From Enoplosus armatus (Eukaryota; Chordata; Actinopteri; Centrarchiformes; Enoplosidae), in NCBI RefSeq assembly GCF_043641665.1, contig NC_092190.1, positions 5,889,048 through 5,953,047 of the forward strand: 64,000 nt of DNA, written 5' to 3'. The notes under the pieces were generated by a model. That model was not told the DNA's origin. It saw only the letters and a program-made list of their open reading frames with translations, and did no database searches. Below are positions 27,701-35,935 of this stretch, in pieces (position 1 is the first letter of the stretch; each line of letters opens with the position of its first letter). A program made the position numbers and the translations under genes.

Positions 27701-30700
27701 GGAATCCTGAAGTTCCTTGTTTAATATTGCCTGTGTGACAGCAATAGTACGGACAAAGCGCCTTTCTCTATCAACTTGGAAGTCTCTATTCTCAGTTTCA
27801 CCCTTGTGATGCACATTTCAGGAAACTCTCTCCACTTCCCTATTCTTCTCTTCCCATGTGAGTTGTCATCTCCTGAAGCTTTGACTTGATCCATATATTA
27901 ACACCGGTCAAACAGGGCTGGGGTGGAATTGTTCTTTGTCGATTCCTACAAAATTCCAATATGGCCTCGTAGTGCATGTTAGGAGGCTGTTTCCCTTAGA
28001 TATGAAAGCGGATGCTGTGGTCTGCAGCATCAAATATTGACACGTCACTAGTAGCAACAAGTGCTGACAGGGACATTAAATCCCTCAACAGAATATTAGT
28101 TTTCTGTCAGCTTTTTAAATCAAGAAACACAACTTTTCAGCTCCAATCATAGCTGAATCAAACAAAGCTTTGTTTCATTATTAATTAAGATTTGGAGAAG
28201 ATGATAGTTGCATGATGATGCTATAAGCACTGCCTTTCATAATAACACTATTATAGACAATAGGGAATTGCTTGTGCTGCTACATTTAGGCTTGCCGATG
28301 CCTTTGTAGGGTTAGAGAATTTTAAAGATTTTTTTAAAATGCCTTGAATGTTCCTCTTTTAAAATGCCTGGGGCAGCAGAGGCTAAAAAGGGTCAAGACG
28401 AACACTTGTACCTCAAGTGCGATTCTGGATTGGCAGGATAAGCCTACATGGGGAAGAAAATTAGTTGTACCAGCCCCTCTTTCATTAACCAGTGTTGTAC
28501 ATAACATCCCCAAACTGCTCCCAGGGAATTGTCCAAAAGAGGGCTTTTGCTCAGCAAACCTAACCAGTCCTAAAACAAGTATAGGTAATAGACAACAATT
28601 TAGACGGTTTATGGTTTAAGACATTTATCAAGAAAATATATATTTTTTTAATGTTTTTATGTTCTATGTCATTATAACTTGAATATCTTTGAATTTTGGA
28701 GTGTTTGCATCATGTCATAATAATGTTGCTGCAGAGAAAGTATTGTACTTTCTGTGATGCATGTGGGCTAATATTTCTATACACACAGTACTGCATTTGT
28801 ATGACACAAAAAAGTCAGTAACCCATATTTTGGAGAGGCACTGGAGGCCAGCTGCTGCCAGCAGGACTTACAAGCTTTACAACCTCACACTTAAATGTGT
28901 GGATAAGCTCTCTCTGACACTGCAACATTAAGTACATTATGTAGGTTTACTACTCCATGACTGCATCACATATGACTTGATCTTAAGACTCTAGCCTCTC
29001 TTGGATGTTGTTGATCATCATACCTTCGGGGAGGGGGGAACTACCAGAGGGAAGCCAAGCATTGTCCCAACTGGAAAGTTGGAGCAGAGCCAGTGAGCGT
29101 GTGTGGGAGACAGACTGAGTGTGTGTATCATACATAGACAACAGTGTAAGCCTGTTGCAACCTCTGGATGTCAAGTAGCTTTTTTTTTTTTAAACAAGGT
29201 CACGTGTAATTTATGAGTGCTGAATGGGCTGCCCTACTTGAATATGTGACTCAGAGGCAGAATTAGCGACAAGCTGGGTATAAAGTTGAGCATTACACTC
29301 TTTACAGGTATGATGGGAATCTACGGCAGGATAATTTGACCGTATACAGTCTTGTCAGTGAGAAGTTTCTACCATTCACTGAGAGCAGCAGATATTTTGG
29401 CAGACAACCCAAAACCACTAATTGCTGATGAATCAGGGTCACAAGATGAGGTGTGTAATTTCTTGGCATGATTTTTACTTGTGGTCTTAAAATCATCAGC
29501 AGCCCGGTTACAGTGATGTTGTTATTGCGCTGTAACTGTTTTTGTCATCTGACAGTCCAGCTGTCTACGTGTCAGTCAGGTGATGCAGAGGAACCGGTTA
29601 GGTGAATGCTCTGAGTCAATAGCTCAAGTCAAGAGCTCTTCTGCAGGCAAAGGCACTGTACAACATGTTCTGTGGTTTCAAGACCATTGTGAATTTAAAC
29701 TCTTTAAAGAGACAAGTCTTAAAAGCCCTTCAAGAGTTGCTTATCCTGCATCAGCACTTTTAAACTCTCACATGGGTCCAACTGTGACACTGGACGGTGG
29801 ACACTGGAAAACCCTTTGGTACAGACTCATGTTCTTTTAAAGCATGACAGTGGGGTCAATCCATTGTTTTTACCGCAAATATATTCAAGGATCATGTCAA
29901 TTAACACAAATGCCAAATGTGCAAAACAAGAAGTAGTAGTATTCATTTAAAAAATATAAAACTAAAACAAATTCCCAACTATTATCTAATTGTTAACAAT
30001 TCTGATGTCTCAATCTATCATTACTAAGTTATCAAGCAAAAACGTCAAACATTTGCTGTGAGGATTTATTGCTTTTCTCTGTTTCATACATTTATAATTG
30101 AAGAGCTTTTGGTTTTGGGAAATTGTGATGGGCATTGTTTATAGACTAAACAAAAATAGACTACATAGCAGTATTGGCCAAATCAGTAGGGGAAATATTG
30201 GAGAATGGTATTAGCTTCAAAAAGACATATATTACTTACTTTGAGATGAGGAATAATGGTTTGACTTTGCTGTTTCTACTGTTACTGTTAAAGGTTGATT
30301 GGTTTATCAAATATTGACAGGCACAGAGAGACCTACCATCTACTGGCATTGGCAATGACTGTTACACTATTATATATTATATCATGATGTATCTTGATGT
30401 AAAAGCAGGATTAGCATGTGGGAAGCTGGAGCCATGAGATTCTTGCAAGAAATATGACTTAAACGATTATCAAAATAGTTGCCAGTTCATTTTCTGTCAG
30501 TTGACTAATCGATTCAGCTGTACTTGTATATACTGTTGGGTAAAGTGTAATGTAACTAAAGCTGTTAAATACTTAAGGTGAAGTAAAAAGGACTATATTT
30601 CACTCTTAAATGTAGTGGAGTAAAAGAAGAAAGTGGCATGAAAAGTAAAGTACAAGTACATAAATTTTGTACTTAACAGCAAGTTACATTCCACCACTGA

Positions 30701-31347
30701 TAACAGCTATTAAAATGTGTGAGCCCCTGTAAGTATTATGGCGGTCGCCATTTTTGATAGCAACTATCAAAATACATTAGGTGACCAGGAACCTGTGAAC
30801 TCAAGTTACAGAATCTGACGGATAACAGAATAGCGTGTGACACCGAACATCACCACTTATTTTACTCTATGAAGATAAGACTATCAAGTGTAGGGTGTCA
30901 AGTAACAACACCAAACTTTTGAGTGATTTAGCCATCAAAGATATCACTGTATCATGTGTTTTTTAGGACTTAACTGCGGTTGATAACATCCCCATAGAAC
31001 AAACACCACAACGTTAAGATAGAACACAGTGTACCAAATTAGAACAGCTCACCTTTTTTATCCATTAACCACATAAACAGCAGCCAGGGAGCGAAACCCA
31101 CAGGGCCCCACAGCACCAGAACGGCAATGTCCGACTTGGTGAAGCCGTACGCGTGAACGGCCGAGTTCTGGATGGGACCCCAGAAGTTCCACACCATCCC
31201 TTGCATGAGAGCCAGCAGGGAAAACAGGGTCAGAACCAGCCATCTTCTGCCGTACACTCTGCTGTTTACTGGCGGACTGTTTGTCTCCGCATGAGAAGGG
31301 ACGAGAAGCGGCTCCCTTTCGGCCTCGGTGCTCGAACCGGCACCCAT
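138..31347 (-). CDS. slc49a4: slc49a4 (DIRC2), lysosomal MFS transporter; gene span, 3' end outside the window
   Basis: Seven exons, read on the minus strand, join in phase to about 365 residues: 31053-31347, 26875-26968, 18632-18903, 17710-17839, 11701-11809, 6174-6241 and 138-265. The product matches vertebrate SLC49A4/DIRC2 (human about 478 residues), so roughly the last quarter lies left of position 1. In the family this is a 12-helix major-facilitator protein of the lysosomal membrane, described as an electrogenic carrier and more recently as a proton-linked pyridoxine exporter; that role comes from family knowledge. Visible here are the N-terminal dileucine signal EREPLL (residues 10-15), hydrophobic helices, the conserved stretch [15 protein letters not shown], and a sequon NDT at about residue 193, where the human protein has a glycosylated loop. 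The start is the ATG at 31347, just before the acidic dileucine region. It is head to head with hspbap1. All splice sites are GT-AG and no frame break was seen. Confidence 0.96.
266..6173 (-). other. slc49a4 intron between exons 7 and 6
   Basis: AT-rich intronic DNA. Apart from the hAT-like element at 5224-5463 I recognise no exon, RNA gene or repeat of known type. The short open frames here show no recognisable protein. Confidence 0.7.
5224..5463. mobile_element. hAT-like non-autonomous element (MITE), decayed
   Basis: The left end CAGTGGTTCCCAAC and the inverted right end CAGTGCGTCCCAAT form imperfect terminal inverted repeats of the kind common on fish hAT elements. The flanking 8-mers share only their first four bases (ATCT), so the target duplication is eroded. 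No transposase coding remains in the 240 bp. Confidence 0.6.
6174..6241 (-). CDS. slc49a4: slc49a4 coding exon 6
   Basis: It encodes [18 protein letters not shown] and VAMA, matching the human helix at this point. The acceptor is CACAG and the donor GTAAGC. The last two bases (AG) join the G of the next exon to make arginine. Confidence 0.95.
6607..6678. repeat. (CA)36 microsatellite
   Basis: A pure 72-nt CA run. In slc49a4 pre-mRNA it is a UG tract about 365 nt upstream of exon 6. Confidence 0.98.
8080..8740 (-). pseudogene. decayed non-LTR reverse transcriptase fragment
   Basis: On the minus strand, broken frames recall a fish LINE reverse transcriptase. Around 8640-8740 there is [17 protein letters not shown], corresponding to the usual ITLLSLPGKVYARVL. 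Around 8230-8260 there is a [14 protein letters not shown] catalytic box, followed near 8160-8200 by KSKAMVLC, corresponding to the family's SKSEAMVL. Stops and frame changes occur throughout, so it cannot be active. The exact clade and ends cannot be set by eye. Confidence 0.7.
11701..11809 (-). CDS. slc49a4: slc49a4 coding exon 5
   Basis: It encodes [16 protein letters not shown] and [18 protein letters not shown], a close match to the human protein. It ends in phase 0 before GTAGGC. The next conserved residues are supplied by the exon at 6174-6241. Confidence 0.95.
12613..12772. repeat. compound (CA)n/(CAGA) microsatellite, about 160 bp
   Basis: Long CA runs broken by single ACAGAC units. 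In the slc49a4 transcript it is a UG-rich tract starting about 81 nt downstream of the donor of the candidate exon at 12854-12903. Confidence 0.97.
12854..12903 (-). other. candidate alternative exon of slc49a4 (50 nt)
   Basis: Within the intron between exons 4 and 5 lies a 50-nt stretch with acceptor GTTTTAG and donor CAG/GTAGCT. It reads [16 protein letters not shown] without a stop, beginning in phase 0 and ending in phase 2 (AG). The true exon at 6174-6241 also begins V-D, has the same phases and encodes a hydrophobic stretch. It has no counterpart known to me in the human protein and lies on the wrong side of exon 5 for a simple swap with exon 6. A chance open stretch of this length is common. 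Confidence 0.2.
13500..13800 (+). repeat. dispersed repeat family A, plus orientation
   Basis: It contains the family phrases TAGTCTATAAAACATTAG and ATTGATTATCAAAACTGTTG. The same ~290-bp AT-rich repeat recurs at 26390, 27090 and, inverted, at 30010, 41805, 60600 and 62875. Its class is not assigned; ends are approximate. Confidence 0.6.
15838..16365 (+). repeat. dispersed repeat family B
   Basis: It begins near TAAAGCTGCATTAATTG and includes GGGGGCA and AACCAAAACACTGAG. A second copy lies at 59816-60200 with the same order of phrases. The element type is unknown and the boundaries approximate. Confidence 0.5.
17710..17839 (-). CDS. slc49a4: slc49a4 coding exon 4
   Basis: It encodes a helix ([15 protein letters not shown]), the proline-rich loop PSRPPMPPS and the conserved [10 protein letters not shown]. 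The acceptor is CGGCAG and the donor GTAAAA. Confidence 0.94.
17840..18631 (-). other. slc49a4 intron between exons 4 and 3
   Basis: Ordinary AT-rich intron. I see nothing else in it. Confidence 0.7.
18632..18903 (-). CDS. slc49a4: slc49a4 coding exon 3
   Basis: This is the largest internal exon (272 bp). It encodes the family stretch [15 protein letters not shown], then [18 protein letters not shown] and the sequon-bearing loop VPAPNDT. The acceptor is TTACAG and the donor GTACTA. The donor is weaker than the others, but the frame and the next exon fit exactly. Confidence 0.95.
26018..26370 (-). repeat. dispersed repeat family C, minus orientation
   Basis: On the minus strand it reads GTCTGGACCAAAGTGGTGG, with ATGACAATCCATCCAGTAG before it. 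The same phrases occur at 57655-57830 and 59150-59255. It is a common teleost dispersed repeat, left unnamed here. Confidence 0.6.
26390..26600 (+). repeat. dispersed repeat family A, plus orientation
   Basis: It carries TCTCAATTAATCAATGAATT, TAAAATGTCAGAAAATAGT and a closing GACTAATCAATTAA. It lies directly beside the family C copy. Confidence 0.6.
26875..26968 (-). CDS. slc49a4: slc49a4 coding exon 2
   Basis: It encodes [19 protein letters not shown] and the following loop, up to the split tryptophan codon. The acceptor is TTCCAG and the donor GTAAGA. Two bases at each end complete split codons. Confidence 0.95.
27090..27385 (+). repeat. dispersed repeat family A, nearly full length
   Basis: It starts near GGGCTGCCACTAATAATG and ends near GACTAATCATTTCAGCAC, which look like the two termini of the family. 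The ~290-bp length and lack of coding suggest a non-autonomous element. Confidence 0.6.
30010..30165 (-). repeat. dispersed repeat family A fragment, minus orientation
   Basis: It includes TTATCAAGCAAAAACGTC and GGGAAATTGTGATGGGCATT, which match the inverted copies at 60600-60930 and 62875-63040. Confidence 0.5.
30530..30700 (-). repeat. dispersed repeat family D, minus orientation
   Basis: On the minus strand it reads TTTTACTCCACTACATTTAA and TGTACTTGTACTTTACTTTT. The phrases recur in the longer plus-strand copy at 60925-61410. Confidence 0.6.
31053..31347 (-). CDS. slc49a4: slc49a4 coding exon 1
   Basis: It encodes residues 1-98 plus one base. It holds a polar cytosolic N-terminus with the dileucine signal EREPLL, then the first helix ([18 protein letters not shown]) and the start of the second. 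It ends AAAAAAG followed by the donor GTGAGC. Confidence 0.96.
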
Positions 31348-31488
31348 AGCAGCTGTCCGTTAGTCAGTTCAGTTAAAAGTTCTGTTTTAACGCCTGCAGA
31401 GCGAGTGGAAATGGAAGACTCGCCGGGCTTCTGTCGACCACACAAACAAAAACAGCCGATGGCTTCTGTTTCTGTCACTTAACTTTAC

Positions 31489-31497
31489 TGCGCATGC
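31489..31497. promoter_or_regulatory. NRF1-like site TGCGCATGC
   Basis: A match to most of the palindromic NRF1 consensus, 142-150 bp upstream of the slc49a4 ATG. NRF1 sites are common in bidirectional housekeeping promoters. Function is inferred. Confidence 0.45.
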
Positions 31498-31712
31498 CTG
31501 AACGGAAATAGTTCAAGTAGTAGAAACTGTGATCAACGAACTGCCATTTTGGTTCTTCTGGTGCATTAGCTTGAATGAGGCAGATGTAGCATCCACAGAT
31601 CCGAAATGGAGTAGATTCACAGTGAGGCGTTCCCTATGTATAAAGAAACACTACACTGTCATGTGAGGTTTGTTTACTTCCGCCTGAACCTCAACTGCAC
31701 GTGTAGTGAAAG

Positions 31713-32500
31713 GTGAGTCCCCTGTTTTTTCAACAGACCCCTCTCTTTCCGCGAAGCTAGCTAGCGTTAGCTTTCCTGGGTAAGTGATTTGACAGTGGAG
31801 TCAAAGCCCGTTCCGTAGTTAGGACAACGTTCATCAACAAAGGCTAGCTACTAGCATCGTCAAGTTATTTGCTGAAACAAATACGGTCTTATGTGCTGTT
31901 GCTCTCGGTAGCAGAAGTTAATTTTGTCCAATCTGAGTTGACGTAACAAGTTTCTCATTCTGTCACGTAAAGCTAGTTAACGTTAGCCGCATCAACGTTA
32001 CCTGGATGGACCATTAACTACTGACATACAACGTTTAGTGCTTTACGGTGAGGAAGTAATTCGATGAGGTGGGAAACATTTAACAACGTTATCAGAACTG
32101 ACTACCAAAAGTATGAATGTATAGGAAAGGTACATACTTATTTTTTAGAGAGATGCATTTGGGTAAGTGAATTATAAGTACAGAAACAATTAAGATGTTA
32201 ATGGATGGGCATATTTATTTAATGAAAATACGAATAAAAACACGCATTGTAACACAGGGGATTCTCTTTCATGTGTTTTAATTTTTGCATCTGAATCCTG
32301 TTGAGAGACTTGTAGAAACGCATGCATACAAATGTACACAATCTTTTTCACCTTTTATTTTACAGAAGATAATAGTTGCCATAGCTAGTAGGCACTGGTA
32401 TACACTTTTTAACGACCGGTAATGTAACACCACAACTTGATAACTAGTTGTTTATCAGCTAATCCTCTGTGTTGCAACCTGATATCAGGGTGTCCTACAG
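31713..32500 (+). other. intron in the 5' UTR of hspbap1
   Basis: A strong donor AAAG/GTGAGT at 31713 and an acceptor TCCTACAG ending at 32500 place the splice three bases before the ATG. The start of the non-coding exon is unknown. The intron contains a cluster of GCTAGC/CGTTAGC words between 31756 and 32003. Confidence 0.65.
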
Positions 32501-32503
32501 GCC

Positions 32504-32699
32504 ATGGCTGCCCCCGACTCCATTAAACCCTTCAGCCCAGAGGAGACCCAGAGGATTCTGCATCACCTGCAGCAGCCCGCAGTCTTCATGAACATGACAG
32601 GTGGCTGGCCTGTTCTCCACTGGACGGCAGAGCACCTGTCTGGCTGCCTTGGTGACAAACTTGTCCGATTCAGACTTGGAAGAAAAAAGGAGACAAACA
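32504..32699 (+). CDS. hspbap1: hspbap1 coding exon 1
   Basis: It starts at ATG 32504 and encodes 65 residues, including LQQPAVFMNMTGGWPVLHW, which aligns with the human N-terminal domain. It ends with one base of a split threonine codon before GTAAGA. Confidence 0.96.
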
Positions 32700-35600
32700 G
32701 TAAGAACAAAAGATTAATTCCGACAGATCTGGGTTGAAATAATTCCTGTGTAACTAATCACCTGGATTGAACATGCAGAATGAAAACAGACTTAATGAGA
32801 CCAAAAATATCCAATTCAGGCTACTCACTTGGTGAGTTCAAGTTGTTTTGAAATGACTGAAGTATGATAGAAAACATTCAAAGTGGTCTGGCCAAAGCAC
32901 ACTGTAGGCAATGCAATTTAATTTCCAGTCAAAGCTTCCAGCATTATTGATCATTTTAATAAAGTAAATAAGCTTTTCTGTTTTTGTGTTCCTGAACACA
33001 TCAATGCACAGAGCCTCATATGGCAGTTCTCTACTTCCACCTAATTTTCTGTGAGGACACAATAATTGCCTGCAGTCTTGTGTAGTTCATCCTGTGACTC
33101 GTGATAATTGACAGATTAGACTGTAGTTAGCAGGACCTGATGAAGTATTGGAGGGTGTTTAATGATCTGATTTAAAATGTCCCATAAGCTGAAAAAAAAA
33201 ACACTGAGGGTTTTTGTCTTTGAGCATCTGGTGTATTTTGCCCTCCATGTGTTTCTAAAACAGCTACTGTAATGACTCCTCCTGTGATGAATAACAGTGA
33301 GCGTGTCCTCTGATGAAAGCTAGCTAATTAGATTTCTAAATCCTCTTTTTCAGCCGCAACAGCTCACATGAGGGCATTGCTCATGAAAGATTATAAATAC
33401 CATCAGTCAACCATAGACACACTTTGTTTACTAAAATCAAAGCAAGAATAAATCACTACAACTGTGATTTATTTTTCTCATAAAAGCGGGTAAAACAAAA
33501 TTTCATGCCCCTGTGATGATGCAAAGTGATTCTGGTATATGCACTTCTTTTAGCATGGATCAGTTGAATTGTTTTGCTGAAACTTTGTCACAATTTTCCA
33601 GTGACTACTCTTTTTCTTGTTATCTTCTCCTGCTCTCATAGCACCTCTGTTTGAAACCCAGTGTTCCTATGTGGAGGCAAAACTGGCACACTTTCTCAGC
33701 TGGACCCGGGACCAGGATGGGACAGACGTGGGGCCTTTCTTTGAATACCCCAAGTCAGAGTATTGGGCCTATGCTGACTACAAATACATCGCCATATTGT
33801 TTCAAGATCAGCCTTCCATGTTCGAGGTAATCAGCCTCCTTCATACATACATGTAATGTTATCAGGTCAGTTTATAGCGCTTCCTGGTCAAAAAATCCAA
33901 ATGAAATCCAGCAGACGTGTTTGAACAATGGGGAGATCTGGTTTCACAGGCTTAGTGTTAGACAGTTCAATACCACCTCAGTTTGAATGACATTGCAGCC
34001 CGAAGGGTTTTTTGAAAAGTACACCACTTTTTATAGGTAGCGTGATGACGAAGGAAAAATTACAACAGCACTTCCATGAGGTGTTAATAGACATCTGACA
34101 GATTCAGGTCAAGCCAACCTTTTTATTCCATCCTAGCAGTCACTGTACTGTGTTTTAAGTTAATCTGTCAGCGTCAGTAGCCAGCTACTAGATGAAAGCT
34201 CATGAAACATTTGGGGCCTTTGATGAAGAAAGTTTGACAATTTAAGTTAATCCCTGACTGTATGAATGAGTTAAAGTAGTATATTTTGGATCATATAGGG
34301 ACTCTCGAATACTGGGGATAAAAGTATGTGGACACCTGAACATTACACTGGAGTGTGTTCCAGTTCAGCCACTGATATTGCAATAAGGTTTGACTCACAG
34401 TCGGCATTCCAGTTCATCCCAAAGGTGGATGGGGTTAAGGTCAGGGCTCTGTGCAGGCCAGTTCTTCCACGCCAAACTGGGAAAACCATTTCTTTATTGA
34501 CCTGGCTTTGTGCACGGGGGCATTGTTATGTCGAAACAGGGAAGAACCTTCCCAAAACAGTTTCCGCAAAGTTGGAAGAACTTGTCCAAAATATAATTGT
34601 ATGCTGTAGCATTATTGATTTCCCTTACTTGGAATGAAGCATCCATGAATCACCATGAAAAACAGGACAGATACTGGTGGCCATGCACTTTAGCCATATA
34701 GTGTATGTTGTGAAAAATGATCTTCTCCCTTAAACCATCCATCATTTTTCAAGCAGTGCAATCATACGTAGGTCATTACATAGAGTACTTCATTTTAAAT
34801 TACTGACCAAATGTCCACCACTGCATTTAACAGTGCAGTCAGGCTGTCTGATAGCAGAGAAGTGGATGTAACAAGACCGAGAGGGCAGCAAATGTGCCAT
34901 CATCACTGATCTGCTTCTGCCGCTTCGCTGGGTCTGTATCACATAGGTGGATTCGGTCATGTATGACTTTGATTTATACAGGATCCAAAAGTATGATATC
35001 ACGTACAGTCTAAGCAGACAAAGTCATGAAACACAATTTTCTTTAAGGTGATAATAAACGCATTTAGAAGCTTAATTAAAAAAAAAATTATTCATAAGCT
35101 ACCTTCTAATCTGTGTTGCAGGAGCCTCGGCTTATCAACAAATTAAACATTAAGTAAAAAATTGAAAGAGCCAAAATATTCCTGTCTAGTGTCATTTTCT
35201 TCAAAATGCTCATTTATAGTTTAGCTTTTTTCCCCTTGTTTTGACATTTTCAATTAAAATGTTAAGCTTTTGCCCATTACAAGCTGCTATTCTTGTCCTC
35301 CGGTAGGTAAAGACATAAAAGTGCCATCATTTCTCAAGCCACTGCTGCCCATTCATTTCATTTTTATCTCAGTGATACGTTTTTATTGGGCATCCACCTG
35401 CAATTATTACCCGCTGACATTCATGCCTTTGAGACAGGCAGACATGGGCTTTTTAGAGGATAAATGGTGCTGGAAAAAGGCTGTCTGAAGGCTAGATTGA
35501 CCAGTCTGTCATTTACAGCTGCCTGCCTACAGTATATGGTAATGACTTCATTATTCAGGATGCTGGCATGATTGCTACACCTTTGTGCTCTGACAGGACA

Positions 35601-35845
35601 TGATTGACAGACCAGCTTTCCTTGAAAGATGACAAATATTGTAGCTTGGTTTTTCTACACAGAGACCTCCATTGGTCACCTATAATAGGTCCTGTCAAAG
35701 TAGCTGATGAGGTGGGGGTACATCTGTGAGTTTACCGCAGAGTTGTGACAGTTGTGAAAATGTGAGTTTTGTCTTTATGTCATTATCACAGACAAGAAGA
35801 ACGGAGACTTGTAATTTAATATTTTCACATTATTTTGGATTGATT

Positions 35846-35935
<90 letters not shown>

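Larger units (their letters stand above)
26969..31052 (-). other. slc49a4 intron between exons 2 and 1
   Basis: It contains family A copies in opposite orientations (27090-27385 plus, about 30010-30165 minus), a family A end at 30440-30525 and a family D copy at 30530-30700. No other feature was recognised. Confidence 0.7.
31348..32503. promoter_or_regulatory. head-to-head promoter interval of slc49a4 and hspbap1
   Basis: The two start codons, on opposite strands, are 1.16 kb apart, and most of that is an intron in the hspbap1 5' UTR. The likely core is about 31348-31712. Motifs seen include an NRF1-type TGCGCATGC at 31489-31497, an ETS core (ACTTCCG, 31676-31682), an E-box CACGTG at 31698-31703 and a CRE-like TGACGTAA at 31939-31946. 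No TATA box stands out, as is usual for such shared promoters. The transcription start sites are inferred, not seen. Confidence 0.7.

Noticed and set aside
31266..31478. Open frame upstream of and overlapping the slc49a4 start, possible upstream ORF
   Set aside because: It begins at GTG, not ATG, so it is not a credible eukaryotic upstream ORF.
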